Counted from the first letter of the stretch, positions 1 through 12,097 are shown. The stretch is DNA of 63,489 nt from Patescibacteria group bacterium UBA2023 (GCA_002335145.1 DDBV01000033.1:1-63489); one strand, 5' to 3'. Notes: generated from the letters alone by a model not told the origin. Program-made: numbers and translations.

Positions 1-1
1 T

Positions 2-310
2 GCACGGGAGGGGGCGAAATTTGTCGTGAAACGCGGGGGGAATGTTGTCGGGGAAATCGGTGCCGATGTCTCCAAACTCGGGAAGGATCTCGGTGATGCC
101 TTGCCATCGCTCAATCTGGGCAATGACTCCAGTGCAGCAGCAGCTCCCGCACTCACCACTCGGACCGAGACGGTGACACGGGATGCTCCTCTGCCGATCT
201 GACCCGCAAAAAGTGTGGACCAATGCATGGAAGAAGTGAGAAAACAATTCCGCGGAGTCGCGGTGACCGATAAGGATCTCCGAGGACTCTGTCATCCGGC
301 GGGGATATAG
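2..310 (+). CDS. Hypothetical protein, 5' partial
   Basis: This is the C-terminal 102 residues of a gene that begins before the window; it ends with TAG at 308-310. One in-frame TGA (after a run ending APLPI) is read as Gly. The visible part starts with a Gly/Val/Lys-rich stretch, passes through an Ala/Ser/Pro-rich linker and ends in a charged segment with two Cys. I recognise no family. It is followed by the lipoprotein gene at 536, so it may belong to the same surface-protein block. Confidence 0.55.
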
Positions 311-399
311 TATCTTTCGTAAGTGCGCGGTAATTTTGTTGATCGAGAATTACCAACGAGGCTTGAAAAAACTTTTTTTCTCGCAACAATCACAAAGAA

Positions 400-612
400 T
401 TGTCCGAAGTGCGGTCGTACTCGGATTTCCCCATTCTTTTGTATTTAGAGGATTATGACGAATCATTTGACCAAACACTGAAACATACTTTCTCAGGTCC
501 CCGACAGAACACTGAGTACCTCCGGATTTTTTCGCATGGCGCAAAAGAGCGCATGACGAGCACGGTCTTTATTGAAAATTGTCGCTGTCGCATCTCCTTT
601 AGTTGCCTGTAG
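400..612 (+). CDS. Possible small protein, TTG start
   Basis: A 70-residue frame opens with TTG at 400 and ends at TAG. Its first 45 residues look protein-like and acidic (for example LYLEDYDESFDQ). Its last 25 codons overlap the better-supported lipoprotein gene in another frame. There is no ATG, no clear ribosome binding site and no family match I can name. Either it is a short gene whose tail overlaps its neighbour, or it is chance. Confidence 0.22.
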   Translation: MSEVRSYSDFPILLYLEDYDESFDQTLKHTFSGPRQNTEYLRIFSHGAKERMTSTVFIENCRCRISFSCL

Positions 613-982
613 CGCGGGGGACTTCGGAGCAGGAACCGTTGGTGGAGTTGGGAGTACGGCCACTACCATAGCCGGGTCTGCTGCCGGAGTTATTTCTACC
701 CCAGTCACGGGCGCGAAGGACTTCGCGGTGGGTGGTGCTATTGATGGGGTTCGGCAGGGGCTCGATCTCGGAGAGAGTGGCTATCATAAATGACTTGAGG
801 TTGTAAAAACCGGAGGAAGCTGGATATGGAATACCACGATCAATGTACTTGGTGGAGGGATCGGTGGGCTGGTATTTGGTGCATGACGAGGAGCGGTCGA
901 TAGTGCTGAGGATGCGAATAAAGCAATCAATCACTCTATCGATACCATCACTGGGGGTGATCCGAAAAAGGACAAACGATAA
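536..982 (+). CDS. Small Gly-rich lipoprotein
   Basis: The protein has 148 residues when TGA at 554, 791 and 887 is read as Gly. From ATG 536 the N-terminus has several Lys/Arg, a short hydrophobic stretch and a lipobox ending LVAC, so it is probably exported and lipid-anchored. The rest is rich in Gly, Ala, Thr and Ser (GAGTVGGVGSTATTIAGSAAG). It resembles small glycine-zipper-like envelope proteins, but I cannot name a family. A strong terminator follows at once, so it is probably the last gene of its transcript. Confidence 0.6.
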
Positions 983-999
983 TTTGATCCTGCGCTTCT

Positions 1000-1028
1000 T
1001 ACCATTGTTTGACAATGGTATTTTTTTA
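1000..1028 (+). terminator. Intrinsic terminator
   Basis: An 8-bp stem TACCATTG/CAATGGTA with a 5-nt loop is followed by a run of eight T. It ends the transcript of the 536-982 lipoprotein gene. Confidence 0.85.
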
Positions 1029-1130
1029 TAGCACAATATTCGTAGCGCCGAGAGTTCGTATCGGTCGGCGGCGAAAAGTTGGTTCCAGACAAAAACTATG
1101 ATACACTGGTCCGGAATAGCCAACACGCCT

Positions 1131-1706
1131 ATGCGACAGTACGTCACGATCGCGCTTCTGCTCTTTCTCACTTCCGTTCTCGGAACCGTTGTGTTCTTCG
1201 TATTTTTCTCGTGAGATGATGATTCTCGTCTCGACGGGTCGAATGTCGGGAATACTGATTCCTCCGGCACGACTCTCTCGGGATCTGTCGATACCCGCAA
1301 TCCTGCTATTCGTGAGCTTCCGGGTTACGATACCCTCCAGAACGAGCTCGATGAGCAGGAAAGGATCGAGAATCTCTCCACGGTATCGAGCGAGAATCTC
1401 GCGACCCAAGTCGAGACCGATGCCTCCGGCAATAAGCGGCTCGCGAGCCGCCGCCTCCTGCTCAATAATCTCAAGACGCGCAATATCAAGAGCGCGTCCG
1501 AGCTCATAGCAGGACTCGAGGATATACGTCGGATCGTCTCAAAGGAGAAAATCATCCTTTCCGATACGGATATCATGATCCTTCTCTCCGGTCTGCGTAT
1601 CGAGATGCCTGCGAATGATCCGTGTTCGGGGATCGCGAATCTCACTACTGAGGAGCGATGATCATCGTTTCTTCCCTACGTGGTGCGTACGTGCGGAGAG
1701 AAGTAG
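1131..1706 (+). CDS. Membrane-anchored or secreted coiled-coil protein
   Basis: The protein has 191 residues with TGA read as Gly at 1215 and near the C-terminus. The first 28 residues form one hydrophobic segment (ALLLFLTSVLGTVVFFVFF), either an uncleaved anchor or a signal peptide. After it comes an Asp/Ser/Thr/Gly-rich linker. Then comes a long charged helical region rich in Glu, Asn, Arg and Leu, probably a coiled coil. TATGAT lies just upstream as a likely -10. It comes directly before a giant secreted protein, so a role in export or envelope assembly is possible. No family recognised. Confidence 0.6.
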
Positions 1707-1741
1707 CAATAGACAGAAACGTTCACTCCTATACTACGCTT

Positions 1742-4700
1742 ATGCGCCGATTCTTCCGTGCTGTCAGTCTCGCCATCGCCGCTTCGGCATTGGCTTGCGC
1801 GTTCGCCTCATCGGCGTCCGCGGCTGCTGTCGTACCCGCGAGCTCGGGAATCAAAAAACAATTCTACTACGTGGAGTGGTGTGCCACCCACCATACCGAA
1901 GTATCCAACCCGTCGAGTGTCTGTCGTACCGGGTATTTTACCAAAAATATCACTCCCGATCGGGGAGCGGGAGAAGTCGGTGTCCGGCAGGACGGACTTG
2001 GATTCACGAACCCCGGGGCCCAGGCCGCGTCCGTGAATACCGATGTTTCGAGCGGCAACAGCGGACGGACGGGAAATGCACTCAATGGTAACCCTACCGG
2101 AATCCCATTTTTCTTGAGCAACAATAGTCAAGGATTCACACTCAAAGGAGAGGGGATCTATACCATCCATCTCTATTCTCAGGACTACGCTGGAAATACT
2201 TCCCACAACTGGGTCCGGTACAAGGTTGATAAGACCGCTCCGGATTTTTGGGTCTCCGGAATATCCGAATCTTCGGATCTCACGTACGTAGAGAATGGCG
2301 AGCTCTATGAGGTACCCGTTTCCGTTGGTCGTCAGGATATGTGGACGCAGCCATCCGTTGGCACGCAGTATGACCGGCCGCGTCTCGATCTTGCCGGGGG
2401 CGAGTGCGGAAACTACTGTTCCAGCTACACGCCCGCCCGGGCCGAGCGTCGGACCATCCACTCGCGCCCCGCATCCTACGGACTCTACTTCCGTGGAAAC
2501 TCGAATCCGACCTCATCGGACATCACGGACAATGTGGAGTTCACGGTCTCCGTGAACTACCACGACGCCTACGCCTGATATCTTACCGAGGCGAGTCCTC
2601 GCGGCGATCTCACGTCTGGATTCCGTAAGATTTCGCTCTACACCCGTGATGGCATTCTGATACGCGATAATGTACCGGTATCCGGCACCAATGTCACACT
2701 CAATGTCCAGAATCTTATCGACAGTCCTCCGAACTCCCAGCGAAACTATGTCCTAAGAATCTACGATAATACCTATGCCCGTGACGGGTCGCCGGATGGC
2801 GGAAACTATTCCGAAGCCTCCTTCCGTGTTGTCCGTGATAATACACCCCCGAATATGGGAGGAAATGGTCTTGCCGGTACTGATCCGGCAGTCGCCCAGC
2901 GTAATATGATCCGATTCGGGGATGGCCAGAGCGTCTATGATCCGACTATCTACTCCGCCGGACAGTACTTCTCCCGTTTTATCGGCGCGAGTCAATTGGT
3001 CAATCTTCAGTACCAGGTCAAGGACGTGGGAATTACGGGAAATGGAACCACTACCGGAAATGGCTGTACCGATTACATGTACTGTAACGCTGGACTCTCG
3101 CAGTCGGAATTCTTCATCGAACAAACCGCGAATCCCACGGCATCGAGCAAGGTCTTTACGCTCGCTGGTCGCTTCGAATCGACAGGCGATGTGAACTACG
3201 ACTTCTCGAAGGTTGATAATGATCTCTCGGGGCGCAATCGCTACCGGTACTACTCTACGAACTGGAGAAGTCCCATGGGAGCCGCAGCGGTCTGCGACCT
3301 CGTAGGAAACTGTTTCACTCCTTCGCTTACGTTCCGTACCGTTGCCGACAGGATCGATCCGTCACAGAGCTCCTTCTCGCTCTCCGCCCACTCGACCTCT
3401 CCAGAGGGAAAGATGCTTGCGAATGGCCTCAATGCCTACCGGATCTCCTACACACTCAAAGACCGCTTCGGCAATCTGGTGGTTCCCGTGCGATCGGCTG
3501 AGAACTCCGGGAATCCCCTTGTGAAGACTGTATCCAATACGCTCGCATTCACGAACGGTCTCTACGATAACCAGCTCTCCAATACGCCGTCTGGAACAAA
3601 GAAAGCGTTTGTCTACGACCAGGAGAATGATAACATTCCGGGGCAGGGCGGAGGATTCAGTGAAGACATAAACGGCTCCACGAGCTCGCTCTCCATGAGC
3701 GAAGCGATCTCCACGAGCTCGTCCGATCCTCTTCCAGATGCGACATACTCTCTCACGTTCGCATCGCGCGTGCCGACCGTTGGCATGTACCCATTCCTTA
3801 CGGATGCTGCGAAGTTCACGCTCGACAACATTCGAGTCGTTGCCTCCAACTCCGCAGACCCAGAAATTCAGTATCCGAAGACCGATGACGCTCGTCTCGG
3901 ACTCTTCGATATGGTCTTCCCGTTCACGGGAGCGAGCGATATGGTTATCGCGAATACCGGATCTATCTCAATTTCCGGTACGAGTAAGAGCTTCTCGGTA
4001 GATGATCAGGAATACGGGAAGATTGGAATCCCTGATTCCACGCTCGCGCTCAACGCGATCGCGGCACGCCGGATGAACTTCGAATTTTCCCCGCGTGGTC
4101 TCTACAGTGTAAAAAACATGGGAATGCTCACCGACGGTATCTTCGTCGGACATGATGAGCGGGTCTATAAGATCGACTCTACACTCGCTTCCACCGACTA
4201 CAATGTCTATCAGCGTCCGCTCGTTGCTTACCAGACCAATAAGCACGAGGATGGAGTCTTCGACTTCCGTTTCCGGGCCAGTGGTCTTACTTCGGACATG
4301 AACGAAGGGGTGCGACTCACGGATTTCCGTCCATCCGACGCGATTCTCGGCACGACCCCCGTGTACCATAACCTCGATATTCTCAATACATCCGGCGATG
4401 GCAAGCATGCCGAGATTCAGTTGTTGTCCATCCCGGGTATGACCTACGATGTGAACAACACCATCCGTCTCGGATACGTGAGTGCGTTTACCTATGACGT
4501 ATCGGGGGATACTATCCGGCTTCCGGCCTACGCCCGTGATCTCTCTGCGGGGGATTCTTCCTCGCTCGATGTCTTCGCTCAGGCTCGTAACTACTTCTCG
4601 GACGACTACACGGTCAATGGAGGATTCGTTGAGTCTTCGACCCCTGATCCTTCATGTACGGGTAGCGGCTGCACCGGTGAGTCGGTTGTCGGCGACATTG

Positions 4701-5728
4701 CCATCACGGGAGTGGTCAATGCGACGAACACAAACAACATTACGAACGATGCCGGAGGAACCAAGGGGGCGGTCATCGTAGATGAAAATCTCTCGCGATC
4801 CGAGCTCATTGCCGACATTAAGCGTAATGTCGAGATCCAGAGTGCCGGACTCGCTGATGCCTCGGCACCTACCGGCAAGCGATGGTGCGATGGGACCACC
4901 ACACCATTCGTTATCGACCAATCCTTCCTGACACCGTCTTCGCTCGATGAATGTACGGTCGAAGTCCAGGGAGAAACAATCTCTTTTATCCAAGGGAATG
5001 CGACAATCTCCTGCGGAGGACTCGACTGTTCCGTGACAGATCCCCGCACGATCATCATTAAGAGTGGTGCACTCTATGTGGATGCCAATGTGACAACGCT
5101 CGGGAGTACCGACGGACGTCTTCTGCTCGGTACCCTCGCGAACGGATCGCTCGAACCACTCTCAATCGATGATACCCAGTCCTACGACTATACGGATGCA
5201 AACAAACAGGGATGGACCTTCATAGATCCGGACGTGACAAACATTGACGCATTTGTCATTTCTCAGGGGCCGGTCGTCTCCTATTCCGATGATCTCACCG
5301 CTCAGAAGTACTATGGACGCTATACGACCGAGGACTCCGATCTGCGAAACCAGCTGCATATCTACGGAAGTCTCCTCGCCCTCAATAATATTGGAGGATC
5401 GCGTCAGAGTCCTGCCCAATGTCCGTATATCGTGCTCAACTGCGGCGATGAAAATTCCCAGGTATTCGACCTCATCTACCTCCGGAGATTCGCCCAAGTC
5501 TACAAATATAAGATCACGGGAGATCCGCTCGACACCGGTCTCGTCGCGTTTTATCCCGGGTCCTGGAATACCGCCAAGCGATCGGGAGGACTTACCGGAG
5601 ATACTATGACCTGCTCTATGTCTTCCGGTCTGCGATGTATCAGTGACCCGGACTACCAGAAGACTCCACTCTTCATAGAGCGCGACAATCGCTGGAACTC
5701 CGACCCGAGCATTCTCTTCCGCAAGTAA
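1742..5728 (+). CDS. Giant secreted surface protein (1328 aa)
   Basis: The protein has 1328 residues. One TGA (2576) splits it under the standard code; with TGA as Gly it is a single gene. The ATG at 1742 gives a classic signal peptide (FFRAVSLAIAASALACAFA, then an Ala-rich cleavage site). The body is built of beta-rich segments with Tyr/Asn/Asp/Gly/Thr-rich strands. They resemble Ig-like or bacterial cadherin-like repeats, for example YTIHLYSQDYAGNTSHNWV, the usual wording of 'animal-like' Ig strands. The last ~250 residues form a separate module (TIIIKSGALYVDANVTTLGS ... LHIYGSLLALNNIGG) that recurs in the giant protein at 20581-24045. Probable adhesin or cell-surface fibre; the exact function is unknown. 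Confidence 0.72.
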
Positions 5729-5791
5729 ACGAAACTGGAAAATCCGAGAAAATTCTGTTATCCTGAGTCCGTACCCGCTTTCCCAACGATC

Positions 5792-8161
5792 ATGCGTACT
5801 ATCCTGCAATTCATTCTCGCGCTCGTCGTGGCACTCGCGCTCGGCGCATCATTCGCTGATGCCCGCTTGATGCCCGGAACGATCCAGAAGGGGCAGTATA
5901 CCGGCGGTAACACCTGCAATACATCGACCAATTCCTACGATCCGGCGAACTTCTCCTGTAATCAAGACAGCGGAGTCTGCCGGGGCTGACAGTTCTATGC
6001 CGACCCGTTTGACTGTAGCTATACAGTATGAGAGTGAACTGGTGCGTATGTTGTTTCGCAGACATGTTATTGAAGCGCGTACTGCCACGACTGGCAGAAA
6101 CAGCCGAGCTACGGAGAGTCCTGGACGTATACCAACTATCTCGAGAACTACGAAGTCCTCTCGTTCGGCTCGATGGGATCCGGGAACCAGAAGCTCGGTG
6201 CGGACGTAGGATATACCTGTGAACGCCGCTCGAACGGAACCAACCACACGCCAGCCCAGCGTAACGGCTCGACCAACTGCGAACAAAACAACGGGACATA
6301 CTACCCGAACAACGGAGCGAACGGAGCCTGCAACTCCTTCTGGTCGCGTGACGACCGTCTGAACTCCTACACCCAGAATGGGCAGGTAAGTCGCTCCCAG
6401 CCGACCGATAGCGATTCCAGTTGTACGGTCGAAGGTCGGTATGCTGATACCGATAACAGCGGTCCGAGTATCTCCGTGAATTCCGTTGCGAGCGTTTTTT
6501 CGGGAGATGAAGAAAATTGGTGTAACATCAAGAAATACCGCAGCGAAGGATTTGCGACGTACAATTCCGCACAGAATCCCGTACTTCCCGGCTGCACCTA
6601 CTACAAGACGCGCACGAGCCACGCCAACGCGAGCGACCCTGCGCCAGACCTGCTTGAAGGACTCTCAATCACCGTGAGCGATTCTGCCGGTATCTCCGAT
6701 GTTCGTATCGAATTCGGATCGTGCGATGCCACCTATAGCTTCCCGACCGACATCAACCAAATTCTCCAGAGTCCCGGAGGACAGGGGACATCGGGTCGCT
6801 TCGCGGATCAGACGAATATCGTCATCCCATACAATGCCCCGTTCAATGTGCGCGGTACGGCCCACCCCGGACTTGTTGCGAAGTTTGGCAAGAGCCGGCT
6901 TGACCAGTGTTTGCTTGAAGGCCGCAATTTCATAAGGATTACCGCTCGTGATAACGCGCGAAGCGACCACGACGCGGTAACCTATGATCCGAATACGTCC
7001 GTCACCGATCTCGCTGGCTCAAACGGGTATATCAACGTGGATAACTCCACGCCCAAGTTCCGTCTCTCCGGAGATGCGAAGGATGTATCCGCAGCATCTG
7101 ACGGATCCCAGTGTTTCGATGGTGGAATCAATGTTGCCGAACGATTTAAGAACTACAATATCGGAGGAAATCTTGAGACGACCGATCCGTGGGGGGCTGA
7201 CTCAAGTCCATCATGTGGGACGTGTACGGTGTTGACTGAGACAGGATTCAACTGTAATACCGTCAAGACCAAGCCGACCCATCCTGCGGCGATTTGGGTC
7301 GCTCCGGGAAATATAAATCCGACAACAGGAATCTATACAATCTCCTATTGTGATGGAAGCTCGCCCTTGCCGGATCCTCAGACGTGTGACTGGGATTGTA
7401 ATACATGATACGTGTGCGATGCCGATGCCGCCCAATCCTGTGTCTGCGCCTTCGATCCTGCGAATCCGACCGCGTGTTCCACGATGGTATACCGCCCCTG
7501 TAAGCCTCAGATATGCGCCGCATGATATACCTACAATGCCGGGCTTGGGAAGTGTATTCTCGGAGGAGGCCTCATGCTTCTGTTCGATGAGTCGACGATC
7601 GCCTCAAATCCGATCGCTGACATGCACAAGGCCAAACTCGTAAGCAACTCTACGACGAACGAGCCTTCGCGTCTTATTACCGTCCCCGAGACGTGTAGTC
7701 CGGGTCTTGCGAAAGAACTCAGGTTCTCAAGCGGAAGCGCGTACTACGGAACAGTTCCGAGTTGGCCGACCCCGCTCAATACCAAGGTCTACCCGGTCCA
7801 GCCCTACTGCGAGACCATCTATAAACAGAATGGCGTATCACAGGGAATTGTTTATAGCGTTCCTGCGGGGCAGTGACAGGCGGTGAATCATACATGGCAA
7901 GCTCCTTCTGGTGCGACCGCTGTCTCTATCTGGTATCGGTATATCTCTGGACAGTGTGTGGATATGCCGACCACATGGCAGCAGGTCGCGTCTGGTGGTC
8001 CAACAGATAGCTACTACCGATCCGAGTCAGATAACAATGCGAGCATTGTTGATCGTTGGCGTACTGCCGGAACAGGCAATGGTTGTACCTATCAGTTCGA
8101 GATCCGGACAACCTATCCGTGGGGGACGACAAAATCTCTCTTCTCGCAGGCCTGGCGTTAA
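5792..8161 (+). CDS. Large cysteine-rich secreted protein (789 aa)
   Basis: The protein has 789 residues. Under the standard code it breaks into four pieces at TGA codons. Reading TGA as Gly (5987, 6029, 6035, 6065, 7406, 7523, 7874) joins them in one frame. The N-terminus is a signal peptide (ILQFILALVVALALGASFADA). The mature part is rich in Cys, Asn, Ser, Tyr and Gly, with many paired cysteines, which suggests a disulfide-stabilised extracellular protein. It sits 63 bp after the other giant protein and is probably made with it. No enzymatic motif was seen. Adhesin, pilus-tip or matrix protein are guesses. Confidence 0.68.
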
Positions 8162-8224
8162 GCTCGCTTGCATTTCACACCGTTTCACATAGCATGCACC
8201 GTACTCTCTCGTAATCTCTCTTCC

Positions 8225-8794
8225 ATGCGTATTTTCCCAATTCTTGCCGCGTGCTCCCTCGTGCTCGTATCTTGCGGGTCTCCCTCGGGGCCGGTCGTTG
8301 ATCAGGATGATATTCCTACCATCTCCGATCCGACCATGAGTGCCTCATCTGCGAATTTTTCTCCGGCAGACTCGCTCTTGGCGGGTACGGGAGCCGGGAC
8401 GAACGCGAATGTTCGTGCCATCGAGAGCTTCGACCTTACGAGCCAGACTGTCGCGACCCAGCTACAAAAAGATGCGAGCGGATCTGTCGTGGTGGTGGAT
8501 CGGCGACTCTTCGTCATGAATCTCGTACGCGACCATATAGAAAGCATAGATTCCCTCTTTGATGGGATCTCTGCCATCGAGGATTCGGTCGAGTCGGCCG
8601 GGGCATCGCTTTCATCTGTCGATCTCGATGTGATTATCGCGGGTGTTTCGATCGAGGCTCCGCAATTTCCTCTCTGCGCTCAGTTCACGGCTCGCCGAGC
8701 ATCGCTCGACCCGAGTCATATCGCCTTTGCGGCTATCGATACCCTGTGCAAGAATCGTGCTGCTGCTGAGCAGTCCGGGACCGACCAAAAATAG
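8225..8794 (+). CDS. Lipoprotein
   Basis: The protein has 189 residues. ATG 8225 is chosen because it starts a short lipoprotein signal (MRIFPILAACSLVLVSC) with Cys followed by Gly-Ser. The frame is open further upstream, but earlier starts would bury this signal. The mature protein is Ser/Asp/Ala-rich with a probable helical region (NLVRDHIESIDSLFDGISAI) and two Cys near the C-terminus. It ends the surface-protein transcript: a strong terminator lies 60 bp downstream. Family unknown. Confidence 0.65.
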   Translation: MRIFPILAACSLVLVSCGSPSGPVVDQDDIPTISDPTMSASSANFSPADSLLAGTGAGTNANVRAIESFDLTSQTVATQLQKDASGSVVVVDRRLFVMNLVRDHIESIDSLFDGISAIEDSVESAGASLSSVDLDVIIAGVSIEAPQFPLCAQFTARRASLDPSHIAFAAIDTLCKNRAAAEQSGTDQK

Positions 8795-8856
8795 ACGGAT
8801 TCATTCGTCACACAGAGTGTCTGTCAAGGACTTGAGAGTGACAGATAAAAGCCAAT

Positions 8857-8893
8857 AAAAGTCTCCTTCGGGAGGCTTTTGCGTTTGGTTTTT
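8857..8893 (+). terminator. Intrinsic terminator
   Basis: A 10-bp stem AAAAGTCTCC/GGAGGCTTTT (one T-G pair) is capped by a TTCG tetraloop and followed by T-rich sequence. It separates the lipoprotein transcript from the M23 gene. Confidence 0.85.
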
Positions 8894-8907
8894 TTCTATG
8901 ATACAAT
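8879..8907 (+). promoter_or_regulatory. Promoter of the M23 peptidase gene
   Basis: TTGCGT (8879-8884), a 17-nt spacer and TACAAT (8902-8907), with an overlapping TATGAT at 8897. It starts inside the tail of the preceding terminator, 24 bp before the ATG. Confidence 0.6.
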
Positions 8908-8930
8908 GTCCGGGTAATGTTTTTCTCGCT

Positions 8931-11192
8931 ATGATTCGAAAATACCTATCCATACTCGTTCTCGTTGCGATGTTCGCAATGATGCAGTGATCTCTCGTCT
9001 CTGCTGCGGACGTTTCGGAGACTTTGTCTGATACAACACAATCCGGCTCGACCGCTGACTCTTCCGAAGAGTCTCTTTCCGACACTGTTCCAGATGGCTC
9101 GGTGGAGTCGATTTTGAGATCCGTCTCGGTACCGAATGCGGATCTCACACCGGAGGAAGCACTCTTGCTCGATAGTGCACCAGCAGCCCCGGTACCGCCA
9201 GCGAAGAATGCCAAAAAGAACCAATCCGCGAAAATTCTCGATGACTTCAAGGCCGAGCAACAGGAGTTGCTGTTTGAGAACATGCCATTCTCCGCAGAAG
9301 AAGCAGACGTCCTCTTCGAGCGTGACGAAAAGATCGAGACACTCGAGAGTCTCATCAAGCGTCTTTCCGACGCTCGTGAGCAGGTTGAAGAGAAGCGTGA
9401 GATGGTCACGAATCACCGGGTGACACTCGAGGAGTACATCGCGACGCTCGACCAAGAAATTGAGGAAACTCAGGGAAAGATCGATGACTTCCGTAATAAG
9501 ATTGCTCTCGCGAACCAGGCGATGGGGCAGTATACGGCCAAGATCGATGAGACCAACTCGAAGATCGGCACGAACCGCGACTCGATGCTCGAATACCTCT
9601 CCAGTATTTATACGAAGTCCGAACTCGTCTATGGATCCGATCAGACCGTGGACATGGTGAAGACGCTTATTCTCAATGACGGAGATGTATCCGAGATTTT
9701 CTCCGACATGTATCGAAAGACCCTCGTAGAGGCGACAGGACAATCGTTCGTGGAACGGTACCGCTCGCTCGTGCGCGAATATGAATTTAACAAAAGTCGC
9801 CTGCGTGAGAGCAAGCAACAGGACATCGCCGCCCGTGCCTCGCTCGTGAAGAGTCAGGCGGACGTTGGGGCCCAGCGGGCCTATAAGCAAAAAGTTCTCG
9901 AGCTGACCAAGGGAAAAGAGCAACTGTTCAACGACTATATCTACGATAAACTCCAGGCCGAGTACAAGGCTCGAAATCGCATATCGTTCGTTCAGGTCGA
10001 ATATGACCGCGTGTATACCGAGATTGCCGATCGGTACTCGTGTGATCTCGACTCGGTCGATGCTGCTACTGCCGAGATTCCGAATCTCGCTGGCATTTCC
10101 ACGGACCAGGTTGCTACGATCAGTCAAACAGCTTCGGCCGATACGGAGTGTCTCGCTGTCAAGCGGTTCTACGAAGCAGAGAAGCAACTGCGTGCCTCCG
10201 CTTTGGCAGCAGGAACTGGAGGACTCTCATTCGTCTGGCCTGTTAATCCGCGCAAGGGGGTCTCCGCGTACTTCCATGATCCGGATTACTACGATACGCT
10301 CGGGAGCGACCATGATGCTATCGATATTCCTACGCCTCAAGGAACTGACGTGGTTGCTCCGGCCGATGGGTATGTCTACTATATCAATCCGCCGACTCCG
10401 AACGGATATTCCTTCGTTGCAATGCGTCACGCTGACGACACCGTGACCGTCTATGGTCACATGTCCGAGGTCTCCGCCAAACTCTTCGACTTCGTAAGGC
10501 AGGGACAGGTGTTTGCCAAGTCCGGAGGTGCAATCGGGACTCCTGGTGCCGGGGTGATGACCTCCGGTCCACACCTACACTTCGAGATGTACCGCTCACA
10601 GAAACCAGTGGATCCTCTCCGGTCCCTCGATCTCTCGTATCTCAATTTCGACGCACTCAAGGACAAATACCGCTATAAGTTCGTTGAAGACTACAAGAAA
10701 CGCTACCAGAACCAGGGACTCGCAAAATACCAGAAGTTCTATATCGCGGGGGATGATGAAGTTTCTCGACAAAAGTATCTGCTTGCCAAGTATGCGGCCC
10801 CGGCATTCAACAATGTCGATCTCTGGACGCAGGAAGCGGTCGCGGCGAATATTGATCCGAGCTTCCTCATGTGTGTGGGGCTTGCAGAATCCGGACTCGG
10901 TCGACATCTCAAGACGCCCTACAACGTTGGAAACGTGGGAAATACCGACTCCGGCAGCACCTACACATTTCCGAACGCACAATCGGGAGTCCATTGGATG
11001 ACCAAGACATTCAACAACAAGTATCTCGGCGGTTACAAGACCATCGACATGCTTTCCCGCTACGGCAATAAGACCGGAGCGATCTACGCATCGAGTTCCA
11101 AGAACTGGCATAACAACATCATTCGGTGTCTCTCTTCCCTCAAATGACGGTTCGTCGAAGATGATTTTGCCTTCCGTCTTACGTCCGAGTAA
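8931..11192 (+). CDS. Secreted M23 peptidase with coiled coil and C-terminal lysozyme-like domain
   Basis: The protein has 753 residues. The N-terminus is a signal peptide that itself contains a TGA-coded Gly (8979). It is followed by an acidic linker, a long coiled coil (about residues 100-310, as in EnvC/NlpD-like hydrolases) and an M23 metallopeptidase domain. The zinc motifs are seen: DHDAID for HxxxD and HLHFEMY. The last ~120 residues (MCVGLAESGLGRHLKTPYN) resemble a glucosaminidase or transglycosylase fold with a candidate catalytic Glu. The apparent TGA stop at 11145 is read as Gly, which adds 15 residues before TAA. Probably cuts peptidoglycan, its own in division or that of a host cell. 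Confidence 0.82.
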
Positions 11193-11210
11193 TCATTATT
11201 CTCCGTCACT

Positions 11211-12035
11211 ATGGCAATCGGGAATATCGTCTCACATCGCATCAAGAACGCCGTTGCAAAAACCTTCGTCGTCGGATGGATCGCGAGTCTCATGGTCGCC
11301 GCGTACTGGCTCGTACACTTTGCGTTCGCGTTCGATCCGAATATCTGGTTCGGACTCTCGGGTGATCGTATGCTCTCCGCTGATGCGAGTCTCGAGCTCC
11401 GGCTCATTGTCATTATGTTTGCGGCGAGTCTCACCGGAGGGACGGTTTTCATGATTCGGGATTTCTATCAGAGCATCAAGTACTCCAATATCTACGACCG
11501 GGCCTACGATGACTACCGTGCCAGGATGATGGGGATTGCTGAGTTCCAGCGCATCGTCACGCTCGATGTGTACCTCGGTCGATTCAATTATACCTGGACG
11601 TTCTGGTTTCTACTCCAGCCCGTAATGAGCTCGGTTCTCGGAGTTATTGCTTACGCCATTGCCCGATCGGGTCTCGCATCCATGCTCGGGGCGACGGGGG
11701 ATGAGCTCTCTATTCGGTCGCTCTATCTCTACATCGTCTTCTCGTTCCTCTCCGGTTTTTCGAGTCATAAGTTCATTGCATGGCTCGACCGTTTGGCGGA
11801 TAGTGTCTTCAAGGCCCCGGCTACCGAACGCTACCAGCAAACAAAACAAGCAGTAGAGTCTGCGACCGCCGCAGACCGGGCCGACTTGCGAAGCGAGGTG
11901 GTATCCACTAAGCGTGACCCGGTGGTCGTTTCGTCTCCATCTGAGCTTGGGACTCCGGGAACCGAGACACTCTCTAGCGTAGAGCTCGCCAAGGTCGCGC
12001 CCGTCTCTCCCCCGACTCCTGCCGGTGCAGGATAG
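11211..12035 (+). CDS. Multi-pass membrane protein, unknown
   Basis: The protein has 274 residues and no in-frame TGA. Four or so hydrophobic segments are visible: around residues 18-42, 65-85, 125-150 and 165-190. They are followed by a charged, Ala/Thr/Pro-rich cytosolic or periplasmic tail of ~80 residues. It lies 18 bp after the M23 gene and upstream of the second M23 gene, so it may be part of a wall-remodelling transcript. I recognise no family; the composition fits a small integral membrane protein rather than a transporter. Confidence 0.6.
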   Translation: MAIGNIVSHRIKNAVAKTFVVGWIASLMVAAYWLVHFAFAFDPNIWFGLSGDRMLSADASLELRLIVIMFAASLTGGTVFMIRDFYQSIKYSNIYDRAYDDYRARMMGIAEFQRIVTLDVYLGRFNYTWTFWFLLQPVMSSVLGVIAYAIARSGLASMLGATGDELSIRSLYLYIVFSFLSGFSSHKFIAWLDRLADSVFKAPATERYQQTKQAVESATAADRADLRSEVVSTKRDPVVVSSPSELGTPGTETLSSVELAKVAPVSPPTPAGAG

Positions 12036-12097
12036 GATCGGGTCGTGCGTGTTCGGTCCGTAGTAGAACGGTGCGATCATCCATTTACTCTTCCTCT

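Noticed and set aside
1742-8161. Reading the broken standard-code ORFs as many separate small genes or pseudogenes
   Set aside because: All breaks are TGA only and the pieces stay in one frame, which is explained by TGA=Gly.
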